The notes beneath the pieces are model-generated. The model saw nothing but the letters and a program-made list of their open reading frames with translations, searched no databases and was not told the DNA's origin. A DNA stretch of 64,000 bases from assembly GCA_045660265.1 (NCBI GenBank), contig JAZRDM010000061.1, positions 33,241-97,240 of the forward strand, in the 5' to 3' direction. This document shows, piece after piece, positions 8,901 to 16,900 of the stretch. Source of the stretch: Scatosoma sp045660265. Its GTDB lineage: Bacteria; Bacillota; Clostridia; Christensenellales; Borkfalkiaceae. The first letter of the stretch is position 1. Every line of letters starts with the position of its first letter. A program made the position numbers and the translations under genes.

Positions 8901-10211
8901 GCCGACAAACTTATAACCAGGATTTGCCGATTCGTTCGTCATGGTGTATTGCAACTCGTCTACGGTTTCAAAGAGTATGTTCGATTGACCTTCGTAGAAC
9001 TTAACATTGAAATACGCCGAATCAGACATAGATCTATTATTATAGAAGGATACGTAAACAGGGTCGCGGAAAATTGCATACAACGTTACGTTAGATACAA
9101 TCGTTGCGTCATCCTTGAGTTTTTCTTCGGGAGCCGAAGTAGCTTCAGGACCCCAACCGAAGAATCTTTCATCATACGTAAGATCTTTAATGTTCCAATA
9201 GAATTTACTATAAATATCGCCGTAGGTCGAACCGTATTGCGCCGTATATTCGTAAGGATAGTTATTGTACATCAAGGTAATCGTGTACGTCTTAACCGCG
9301 TATCTAGCCGTTAATTCGTGAGGGCCTTCACTCGAATATAAATTCAAGCCGAACGTATACAAGTGGAATATTTCGCCGTCTTCAATGTTACCCTTATGTA
9401 CCAACTGACCGTTCAAGTACCAGCCGACAAACTCGTAGCCTTCTTTTTCAGGCGCAATAGGAATCAATTGCGTAGAAATAGGATCGCCAACAGACAATAC
9501 AACCGTCTTGTTGTGTTCGCCAAGTTCGCTTAAAATCAAGTTGAACGTGTACTCGTTGCCTACGCCGTATTCTTCGTATCTTCCGTACAAGGTCAAGTTG
9601 TTTTTCAACGTTTTTACGATAACACCGCTAGAATTTACATATTGATTGCCGTCTTTATCGTAGTAACCCTTGAAGTTATAATAGCCAGCGTCTACGTCCG
9701 AGGGATAGTAAATCTCCAGTCTCGTCTGCGATTCGTGAATTTCCAACGTCTTGCTTGTATTTCCTACAACAAGCGTAATGGAATAATACATTTCACCCAT
9801 GCAGTCTTCGCAATCGCCACAGCCGTCGCTTGCAAAGCAACCTTGTCTGCCGAAGCAGTCGATTCCTTCGCACGTAGCGCATTCGTTAGCCATTTCGAGA
9901 TTTTCTTCTGTGATTTCTTCCCAACAGCCTACGTCGTCGTAGTAGTCGTCCGAGCAATCTTCACAGCCCATTTCTTCCATGGTTTCGTCTGCGCAAGCTG
10001 CGGTTTCCAAACACGCTTCGCAGCCCAAGCAACCACCAAAACAGCTGAACATACCCAACAAAGTAGAGCCTAAAAGCCCTATCAAGCCGATACCTATAGC
10101 CAAACCAATTATAACCTCAATGAAAAAGTTAACGTTCGATTTTGCGCTGCGGATTAAATCCGATTCGCAATACGAATGGTCAATTACATTTTCACCAGTT
10201 CTATAACTCAT
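5946..10211 (-). CDS. Giant InlB-B-repeat surface protein with Cys-rich membrane module
   Basis: A 1421-residue protein. Residues 1-32 are polar (MSYRTGENVIDHSYC start), about 33-55 form one membrane segment, and 56-135 are Cys-rich (GCLGCEACLETAAC, then further CxxC pairs). From about 145 to the end run some fifteen repeats of 65-80 residues with the Listeria-Bacteroides (InlB B-repeat/Flg_new) signature GYTFVGWY or GYEFVGWY. No cleavable signal peptide is evident, so the single helix probably anchors it with the repeats outside. The first ~85 residues are clearly paralogous to those of the next gene upstream (start 10724), 54 bp away and likely in the same operon. Adhesion is the inferred role; the Cys-rich module is not recognised. 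Confidence 0.8.
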   Translation of the reverse strand: MSYRTGENVIDHSYCESDLIRSAKSNVNFFIEVIIGLAIGIGLIGLLGSTLLGMFSCFGGCLGCEACLETAACADETMEEMGCEDCSDDYYDDVGCWEEITEENLEMANECATCEGIDCFGRQGCFASDGCGDCEDCMGEMYYSITLVVGNTSKTLEIHESQTRLEIYYPSDVDAGYYNFKGYYDKDGNQYVNSSGVIVKTLKNNLTLYGRYEEYGVGNEYTFNLILSELGEHNKTVVLSVGDPISTQLIPIAPEKEGYEFVGWYLNGQLVHKGNIEDGEIFHLYTFGLNLYSSEGPHELTARYAVKTYTITLMYNNYPYEYTAQYGSTYGDIYSKFYWNIKDLTYDERFFGWGPEATSAPEEKLKDDATIVSNVTLYAIFRDPVYVSFYNNRSMSDSAYFNVKFYEGQSNILFETVDELQYTMTNESANPGYKFVGWYASRYPSGDEQAVNGITMVNKYSTYVYYAMWETTDYAIDYYAMNYESGVLEHIDTDKYYYSSSTVELKPAEEVMRNFGYEFVGWCFTEDYSDTPVAYLPSYTYGTKKAYAKYEPKKFEYSWFANGGTVYGDYDGMDIITYGQGNQLPIPTREGYNFLGWQLDGTDIFVGDTNAYVDKFTFATIGLENTLASENKVADEGFLLRAQWEIKKFNVTFVSDGKTYNEQVINWGDEVIEPAQPVKKGYTFKYWVNENGDQFYFSTEIKKDWTLTAYFEINRYTVVFYVDGTANVAENVTHGMTLSQALGKVESWCPAYYEKEQRRIIGWFDSMSDDAVQYDNDFTIELNAMDDEILIYAHFELARVFTFVNASNGETKYFFVNERYAFPESAKEGYTFLGWSTSEYSSTPMVSAGGDMYILESTGTTWYPIFETIKYTITYYFGNTEFTTDTYTIEDTKYLLSGSEAPGKTGYTFVGWVVDSDGDYDYTDEVKSYITQLTNSTGNKKYLAAFEANDYTVALTTNTGIEYVTVTYDQPFNFGVAPSKEGHDFEGWAWREYGADATNKEIVTYATGASKGVYNLAKDTNAYPVYTRTPYTFTWYVDGNVASTTQQKHFDTRVSKPTDPIKEGYTFVGWYKDSGLTQEYDFNHEVIGPESIYAKFSINSYTVTFIVGGSQKKEVTLTYNESMMTAINDAQQYATAYATEKTAVFKGWKDKYTGNYCDVSSRVPARNVELVAVFDMPIYITFNANGGVLTGYGNQASMTTQAYHDSITLTPPTVSRTGYTFLGWFKNNNESDKAGSTITVNGNETSQTNVTYVARWQANTYTIYYYLDGTYQKYETYTMDQTEISGGFKLWDGGVGKGHKLTGWYTNNSYSGEAIDKIDNSKDGSKTAGDLYLYGKKEKQTYQIIFKNKDGSEICRENVRYEQSLSSVDTSWVLSYASGASNFAGFVQEGTNKTYLSNKGEWRNVTTYDWDTNLVLVAKWY

Positions 10212-10265
10212 GTATATATCTCCTTATATACCTTTATTTTTTACTTTTATTACACAAGGCGCTTA

Positions 10266-10724
10266 TTATTCGCCGTCTGCTCCTTCTTGAGAACCGCTTT
10301 CCGCATTCTCTTGCGAACTGCTCTCCGTACCTTCTTGCGACTCGCTGTCTGCATTTTCGCCTGCGCAGCCATTTCCCTGCATACAGTTTTTAGTATCCGT
10401 CGTCATTTGTTCCCAAAAACCGATATCGCCGTTATAGTATTCTTCGCAGTCTTTTTGAGTTTGTTCGCAGCTTGCCTTACAGTTATCGCAGCCTTTTTTC
10501 ATTGAACAAGAATCTAAACACGCCGCCGTTTCTACGCAAGCTTCACAACCCAAGCAACCGCCGATACAGCTAATTGAGCCGAGAATGCCCCAAACTACCA
10601 AAATCAATAAAACGGGAATTAAAATTATTTCAATGAAAAATCGAACGTTTGATTTTGCACTGCGGACAAGGTCTGCTTCGCAATAAGAATGATCGAGTGC
10701 GTTTTCGCCTGCCGTATAACTCAT
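10266..10724 (-). CDS. Small paralog of the Cys-rich membrane module protein
   Basis: A 152-residue protein sharing its first ~85 residues with the following 1421-aa protein: MSY..GEN..DHSYCE.DL.RSAKSNV.FFIE, one membrane helix (about 33-53), then GCLGCEACVETAAC. Further Cys residues follow (GCDNCKASC, CEEY, GNGC), and the last 35 residues are a low-complexity Ser/Glu/Gln/Gly tail. It has no repeat region. Start is fixed by an AAAGGAGAGG site 6 nt before ATG, with a TATAAT -10 box on the minus strand at 10778-10783. About a dozen cysteines suggest disulfides or metal binding outside the membrane. I do not recognise the family. It may be an accessory or precursor form of its giant neighbour. 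Confidence 0.75.
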   Translation of the reverse strand: MSYTAGENALDHSYCEADLVRSAKSNVRFFIEIILIPVLLILVVWGILGSISCIGGCLGCEACVETAACLDSCSMKKGCDNCKASCEQTQKDCEEYYNGDIGFWEQMTTDTKNCMQGNGCAGENADSESQEGTESSSQENAESGSQEGADGE

Positions 10725-11101
10725 ACGATTCCCTCTCCTTTCTATTACAGATTTTCTGTAAAATTTTTCTTGTTATGATTATACATATTTTCTTGTTTTT
10801 CAAAAAGTTCTGCAAAGAAAAATCAATTTTGTTAAGTTTGTTTATATTTTTAAACGCAAAACCGCCTCTTTGCGCTTTGTTTTTACAAAAATACGCAAAA
10901 AGGAAAGAAAATTTTATAGTTTCATACATTATTATTCTACAATACTATCGTCAATTTGTCAATCTTTTTTTTATATTTTTTTACATTATTATAATAATTC
11001 TATCACTTATTATTTTATTCTTCCATAAATTTCCATATTCCGCAAACACCTTCTTTTTTATAAAAAACGCGCCGAGAAAATCTCAACGCGCTTTATACTC
11101 T
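10725..11101. other. AT-rich intergenic region with promoter and terminator
   Basis: A 377-bp gap. It holds the -10 element (TATAAT on the minus strand, 10778-10783) for the 152-aa gene and, at its right end, the terminator of the metalloprotease gene. The rest is A/T homopolymer-rich sequence with no supported gene. Confidence 0.6.
11068..11090 (-). terminator. Terminator of the metalloprotease gene
   Basis: On the minus strand a 9-bp stem cgcgttgag / ctcggcgcg (two G-T pairs) followed by a T run, 11 bp after the stop at 11102. Confidence 0.75.
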
Positions 11102-13678
11102 TTATTTTTTTGTAAACGTAATGGTTGCTACGTCTCCTTGAATGCTATTTACTACAAAGCTGTACGCCAAATATTCTCCGTTATCGTCTTTTACGTTTGT
11201 CGGCAGACTATCGCCTTCTCCGTATATATAACTACCGCTTGCCGACTGCACGTATTCGATTAGATTATCCTTTGTGCCGTAACCTTCCGAATTTTTTTCC
11301 GACGTGTTATTGTTGTAAACGTCATAATACACTTCGCCTTCGTAAATTTCTTTATACAAGCTAGCGTTTACGTGATACACAACAATGCCTTCATCTGAAA
11401 AATACCCCGCGTTTTCACCGCTGTTCAAGCCGTTGTTTGTGTAATATACTAGGATATAATATTCTTGGTACGCGCCCAGCGTTTCATCCCAGTTATTTGC
11501 AAGTAAAATGGTATCGCCGTTTTTAGAAAAATCTTCCAACGTCAGCGTTATGCTTTCTTCCGCTACCACCAAACGTGATTGCGTCAGCCAGCCGTAATTA
11601 AACTTCGTATAGGCGTTATGATCACCCAAACCAGAATCCATAACGTCATAACCACCCATAGGTGCGGAACCGGTATACTCCGTATCGTAATAGTCGTCCG
11701 CCCCTAAAATATGGCCGAATTCGTGGATAAACGTATAGGTGTTAATCAAGTTCTTATCGTAATAAAGTTCTCCGTTTCTATCATAACTTTCATGTAAAAA
11801 TTGATAGGACGCCCACATATAGTCGTTTGCGGAAACGTTATCGTATTTGTAAGAATAACCCTCTTCGTCCGTGTACATATTCCAATAACGATACGCCCAT
11901 TGGAAATCCACATCACCGTTAATTTCAAGCGTGTTGATGAAAACAACCGCGTCAATCACCGAATTGCCGTCCGAATCAAACTTCGTTAAATCCATCTTGC
12001 CTGCCAAATATGTAAGCGCTTCATCCATAATCAGTTGGTCGCCGATAAAAATGTCGTAACCGCCCATATTCATGGTTTGCTTTGCGTAATACGAACTACT
12101 ATATTTCGGCATAAACCATTCGTTTAAAACGGTGAATTCTACGTTCAACTGTCCATAACTGGAAATGTAATAATATTCGCTTACGGAATAGTAGTCCGTC
12201 GTGCCTGTTTTTCCGTTAAAAGCGGTATTAATCGCGGACACGGTATACCCCTTTTTCTTCGCAGTTACGTCGCTAAACTCAACCGGAATCACCAAAACGG
12301 AAGGATTTTTATTATCTTTTGAAAGTGTCGGGCATCCGTCTAAATAATAGCCTTGATCGGTAACGTTTTTTACGTTTGTAGCCTTGGTGAAATCGACGGT
12401 ATAGACACCGCTTGCATCTTTCGGTAAGCCTTTACCTTTGTTGGTAATAATCTCGATATCTCCCGATTCGTTACCGCCGTTTTCATAATCGTCGTTACCG
12501 CTGTCATCACCGCTTAAATCGCCTTCATATAAATCGTACACATATACGTCTAATACGTAATCGCCGTAATAATTTTCGTAGTAATACGTTACGTCTACAA
12601 AATAATTATTTTTCGTGTAATAATACCACTTATCGCCGTAACTGTCTGTTTCCGTGCCGTCGCTTATGTAACCGTTCGCGCTTGTGAATAACGCTTTATA
12701 CGCTGTAAAGTCCGAACTCGTTAACCCATAGGCATAATAGTTGACGCCGACTTCCGTTTCGTCATAATCTTCATAATAGTACGTATATTCTTCCACGTAA
12801 TATTCGTCGCTGGGCGCAAACGGAACAACAAACCCAAAATAATCGTTAAACAACGCTTTTTCGTCAGCTGTGAAATCCGTGCTTTGATTACCGCCGCTGT
12901 TACCGTTATCATCATAATCGTCGTTGCCGTTATCGTCGTTACCGCCGTTGTTATCGCCAGCGCCGCCACCCGTACTATCCTCATAGATACCGTACACGTA
13001 TACGTCTAATACGTAATCGCCGTCCCCATCCCAATAATAAGCAAAGTCGATATAATAATCGCCCTTCGTAAAATAATACCACGTATCGCCGTCGCTGTCT
13101 GTTTCAGTGCCGTCGCTTATATAGCCGTTAGGGGTTGCAAATAAGGATTTATACGACGTAAATTCTACTTCGGTTAATCCATACGCATAGTAATTGATAC
13201 CCTTTTCCGTTTCGTTGTATTCCGAATAATACTCTTCATACTCTTCTACGTAGTATTCGTCGCTGTTCGCAAAAGGAATCACAAAACCGAAATATTCGTT
13301 AAATAACGCCTTTTCGTCCGCCGTAAACCCTGCGGTTTGGTTTTCGCCGTTGTTGTCGCTGTCATCACCGGTATTATCTCCGTTACCGTTGTTATCACCG
13401 TCATCACCGGTATTATCTCCGTTACCGTTGTTATCGCCGTCATCACCGGTATTATCTCCGTTACCGTTGTTATCGCCGTCATCACCGGTATTATCTCCGT
13501 TACCGTTGTTATCGCCGGTAGTTTCCCCCGTATTATCAGTTGCGCTATCGTTTACGATCTCGCTGTTATTTACACTATCATCTTCAACCTGGCTAGAATC
13601 GTTTAAAACGATATTGCATGCGCCCATTGTAAATATTGCTGCTAATATCGCAGCCAAACCCATCCATTTCTTTTTCAT
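11102..13678 (-). CDS. M6-type (immune inhibitor A-like) metalloprotease lipoprotein
   Basis: An 858-residue secreted zinc protease. I place the start at 13678, where GGAGG sits 7 nt upstream, giving a lipoprotein signal (MKKKWMGLAAI...MGAC); the frame is open 10 codons further but without a ribosome site. Residues ~45-110 are an acidic Asn/Gly/Asp linker from four perfect 39-bp DNA repeats. Two copies of a ~115-residue domain follow (FTADEKALFN.YFGFV.PFA.SDEYYVEEY). The catalytic region carries HEFGHILGADDYYD, the HExxHxxGxxD zinc signature of M6 peptidases, with a preceding domain beginning VLVIPVEFSD. It would degrade or process proteins at the cell surface. A TTGATT-17-TAAGAT promoter precedes it. 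Confidence 0.88.
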   Translation of the reverse strand: MKKKWMGLAAILAAIFTMGACNIVLNDSSQVEDDSVNNSEIVNDSATDNTGETTGDNNGNGDNTGDDGDNNGNGDNTGDDGDNNGNGDNTGDDGDNNGNGDNTGDDSDNNGENQTAGFTADEKALFNEYFGFVIPFANSDEYYVEEYEEYYSEYNETEKGINYYAYGLTEVEFTSYKSLFATPNGYISDGTETDSDGDTWYYFTKGDYYIDFAYYWDGDGDYVLDVYVYGIYEDSTGGGAGDNNGGNDDNGNDDYDDNGNSGGNQSTDFTADEKALFNDYFGFVVPFAPSDEYYVEEYTYYYEDYDETEVGVNYYAYGLTSSDFTAYKALFTSANGYISDGTETDSYGDKWYYYTKNNYFVDVTYYYENYYGDYVLDVYVYDLYEGDLSGDDSGNDDYENGGNESGDIEIITNKGKGLPKDASGVYTVDFTKATNVKNVTDQGYYLDGCPTLSKDNKNPSVLVIPVEFSDVTAKKKGYTVSAINTAFNGKTGTTDYYSVSEYYYISSYGQLNVEFTVLNEWFMPKYSSSYYAKQTMNMGGYDIFIGDQLIMDEALTYLAGKMDLTKFDSDGNSVIDAVVFINTLEINGDVDFQWAYRYWNMYTDEEGYSYKYDNVSANDYMWASYQFLHESYDRNGELYYDKNLINTYTFIHEFGHILGADDYYDTEYTGSAPMGGYDVMDSGLGDHNAYTKFNYGWLTQSRLVVAEESITLTLEDFSKNGDTILLANNWDETLGAYQEYYILVYYTNNGLNSGENAGYFSDEGIVVYHVNASLYKEIYEGEVYYDVYNNNTSEKNSEGYGTKDNLIEYVQSASGSYIYGEGDSLPTNVKDDNGEYLAYSFVVNSIQGDVATITFTKK
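13361..13516. repeat. Minisatellite, four 39-bp repeats
   Basis: Four head-to-tail 39-bp units (13361, 13400, 13439, 13478) inside the protease gene. They differ at about one position and preserve frame, encoding D-N-N-G-N-G-D-N-T-G-D-D-G-like repeats. Slipped-strand changes would lengthen or shorten the linker without a frameshift. Confidence 0.95.
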
Positions 13679-13698
13679 AGGCAATCCTCCGTATTTGT

Positions 13699-13727
13699 AT
13701 CTTAGCACGATAGATAAAATAAATCAA
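13699..13727 (-). promoter_or_regulatory. Promoter of the metalloprotease gene
   Basis: On the minus strand TTGATT (13727-13722), 17-bp spacer, TAAGAT (13704-13699), about 20 bp upstream of the start at 13678. Confidence 0.55.
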
Positions 13728-13785
13728 GTATTTTACTTTATTTTTTTAATTCATTTAACAAAAATACTTAATATTTACAAGCAAA

Positions 13786-13818
13786 AAGAGCAAGCCGTTT
13801 TACAACTTGCTTGCTCTT
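13786..13818 (-). terminator. Terminator after the 38-aa peptide gene
   Basis: 10-bp stem aagagcaagc / gcttgctctt with T residues following on the minus strand. It ends the transcript of the 1302-aa gene and its peptide gene. Confidence 0.8.
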
Positions 13819-13853
13819 TATTATTTGATTAAATTGTTGTCTCTAAGCTATGC

Positions 13854-13970
13854 TTAGTTGTCGAAAATATCGACGCCTACGTCATCCTTTTCATTCTCCG
13901 ACAACGTTACGATATCCGCCGCGCTGAAAAGGATAATATTGAATTCTAATTCTTGATATAACTTTTTCAT
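13854..13970 (-). CDS. Small 38-residue peptide gene, coupled to the 1302-aa gene
   Basis: A short frame, ATG at 13970 and TAA at 13854-13856, encoding 38 residues that begin MKKLYQELEFNIILFSAADI. Its Shine-Dalgarno (AAAGGAG) immediately precedes the stop codon of the 1302-aa gene, and the two genes are 3 bp apart, so translation is probably coupled. The sequence fits a pattern I know from gut Clostridia: short peptides with MKK.Y..., a hydrophobic centre, D(I/V)(V/I)T.S, and an acidic tail. Their function is not known to me. The acidic C-terminus (ENEKDDVGVD) and the lack of a signal peptide point to a cytoplasmic or recognised-precursor peptide; that is inference. Confidence 0.65.
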   Translation of the reverse strand: MKKLYQELEFNIILFSAADIVTLSENEKDDVGVDIFDN

Positions 13971-13973
13971 ATC

Positions 13974-16900
13974 TTACTCCTTTCTCTGAGCGACAGAGCC
14001 CGTTTGAGAATACTTTTTAGCGCTTACGTTGATAACGTATGCCGCTTGATAACCTTCTTCCACTTGCGAAAGCGTTGCGCTTGCAGGTTGAACAGCATTG
14101 CCCGATTGATAATTCCCGCTGTCTGCGTAAGCATCTACAATCGCTTTTCTTGTCTCAGAAAGAAGATAATAACGAAGCTCGCCTTCCTTTGCTTCCGTTT
14201 CATCCGCTCTAAACGCTTGCGCTACGGTGCGTACGGAACGCACGTTCTTCGAAGAGAAGGGCGTGTACAGCGTTCTAAGTTCTCCGTTAGGAAGCTGAAC
14301 AATCATATACCCGCGGCCAGCGAAATCTCTTGCATAGTTCTTTTCTTTCACCGTCTTCATTGCACCGTAATATACGATATAGTCGTTTATTTGCTCGGTG
14401 TAACCTTCTTTACCGTCGCCCGTGTTCATAATCTTTAAGATAGTCGAATTAACCACGAAGTCATTTAAATTCGGCGCTTGGTTTGCAGCCAAATAATCGT
14501 TAGGCATAATCAACGTACCGAATTCTTTAATCGTTACGCCGTAGCTTGCCAAAGCATTCCAGTCGTTCGCATTCACCATCGGCGTGAAACGGATACCCGA
14601 TTCGTCTGCCGTCGTAGAAAGTCTGATAGCTGCGCCGTCTTTTAATACGAAATCGATTGCATACGCCGTAATCGTCGTGTCCGTATCGCCGATAATAATC
14701 GTTTCGCCTGCAGAATATACTTCGCCATTTACAAGCCAACCGATAAACGTACTGCTTGTTTCGCCAGCAAGGGTATATTCCGAACCCTTTTCCACAATGC
14801 TTGTTTCACCCGTTTCGTCCGTAAGCTTAATATGGTCGCAATCGGTAAGCGTCGTTTCCGCTACGTTATCAAAATAGAAACTTACACTGTTAGAATTATA
14901 CGTATTTGCCGTTATCTTCGAAGCGATTACAACGCCATCTACTTTAATGTACATATAAACGTTTGCATTGTTTCCCAAATTGATTACGCCAATTTCAATT
15001 ACGTAGTCTTGGCCGTTTACTAATTTAAACTGGCTGGTTTCATCCACAAATTCAACGTAGTTGTTCAAAATACGGAAATGATATCCTGTCCAAGCCCCAC
15101 CGCGAAGTCGAATATCGATACAACCCGCGCCAGCGTTGATGGAATTATAACCAAAACGAAGTTTTATCGAACCCGTTGTGTTATTCGCGCTCATTTGGTA
15201 CGTCGTTCCCGAGAGATCCTTCGTCTCATTAAACGTTGTTGCAAAGTTTTCGTCTAAATCCCAACCTAAATCAAGAAGGGTTACCGTGTCTGCAAAAGAA
15301 AGATCCTCTTCATCTAAAACGATAGTCCATTTCGTACCGTCCCACATAAATACGCTGTCTTTAATCGTATACGAAACGTTTAATTCTGTACAAATAAATA
15401 CACCGTCAAGGGCAACTTCAGCAAAAGCGGATACCCCGTCAAACGAAAGCCACAAACCGTCAGGAGTACTCTTCATTTCAGAAATTGCGCGAGGTTGACC
15501 GTTTACCGTCAAGCCAGCGCCGCTTTTTAAAGTAAATACCTCATCCCACGTTTGCACGGGCAAATTGATATTCCCATCAATTTTAAGATATACCATGGTG
15601 TTACGCGCAAGCGAGGAAGACGCATCCGTACTAGGCGCAACGGGTTGTAAATTTTGAATGGTATGTTTGGTGTATTTAGCAGCTTCCCACTTATTGCCTT
15701 CCCATACAAAATTACTTTCATTGATAATATATCTAGTTTTTTGGTCTTCGCAAATAAAGGAACCGCTAATCGTAATTTCATCCCCTACGCTTAAAGCGTT
15801 GAACGACCAATAGAAACCGTCGCCCGTACTTGCGATACCCGCAGGCGTTTTTTGTTGACCATTGATTGTAAACCCAACACCGCTTTCGTATGTAAAGGTA
15901 TACTTCCAGTCCAACAACGGCAAATCGTTTCCGTCGGCTCTTTGTAAATATAAAACGGAATTATCTCCGCTTGCATCGCCTATCGAACTGTTGGCATGCA
16001 AGATTAACGAGCCGATATTATACGTCGTATACGAATCCAACTCCCACTTTGCGCCGTTCCAAACAAACGTTTTCGGGCTTACAAAACTAATTTCAGACGT
16101 TATGTTGCCCACTTCGCAAGTAAACATACCGCTTACCGTCAACATATCGCCTTTTTTAACGGAAATGCCGTTGGCATCAAAGTATAATTGACTGTTTACT
16201 GGTTTAATTACTACGCCGTTTGTAGCCTTACCATTCAGCATAAGCCCTTCGCCAGATACACGATAGAAGGATTTTTCCCACGTCGCAAGACCGACACTGC
16301 TCGGCAAATTAAGGAAGAATCCGCCTGCAATATTGCCATCATCGCTAATGGAAACATCATTATTGATTTCCGTTCGATAATAAGGCGCGCTTGCTACCCA
16401 GCCAGACTCCGTCCATTCAAAATAACTTTCTTTGATGGCGTATCTTGCATATCTTTCGTGTTTGGATTCGCACACAAACGTACCGCCGATTCCAATAACG
16501 TCGCCTACGTTTACATTGTCAAATTCCAAAAGCAAACCATCGCTGCCGCTCTTCATTGTGTACGCTACCGCGCTACCGTTTTTAAGAACGCCCAAACCAC
16601 TTTCGCAAATATGCGAATCTCTACAAGATTGCGCAGGGCTCCAACCGCCGTCTGCACGCGTTAAGTACAACTTGTTTGCCACTGCTTCTGCACCAGAAAC
16701 ACTTCTTTCGTGTACAATCATTTTATCAAAGTCGTACGAAATACCGCTAAGGCGTTCCCACGTTGCACCATTCCAACGCAATGCAGGCGTAGGCGCAAAA
16801 AGCAACTTATAGCCGTTTGCATGTTGATACAAACCGTTAATCGTCAATACGTCGCCCACTTTTGCATCAGTACCCAATTTTACATACGCATAATTGAAAT

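Noticed and set aside
13361..13516. Tandem repeats that could suggest a CRISPR array
   Set aside because: Units are contiguous with no spacers, preserve a reading frame and encode an acidic linker; no cas genes are in the window.
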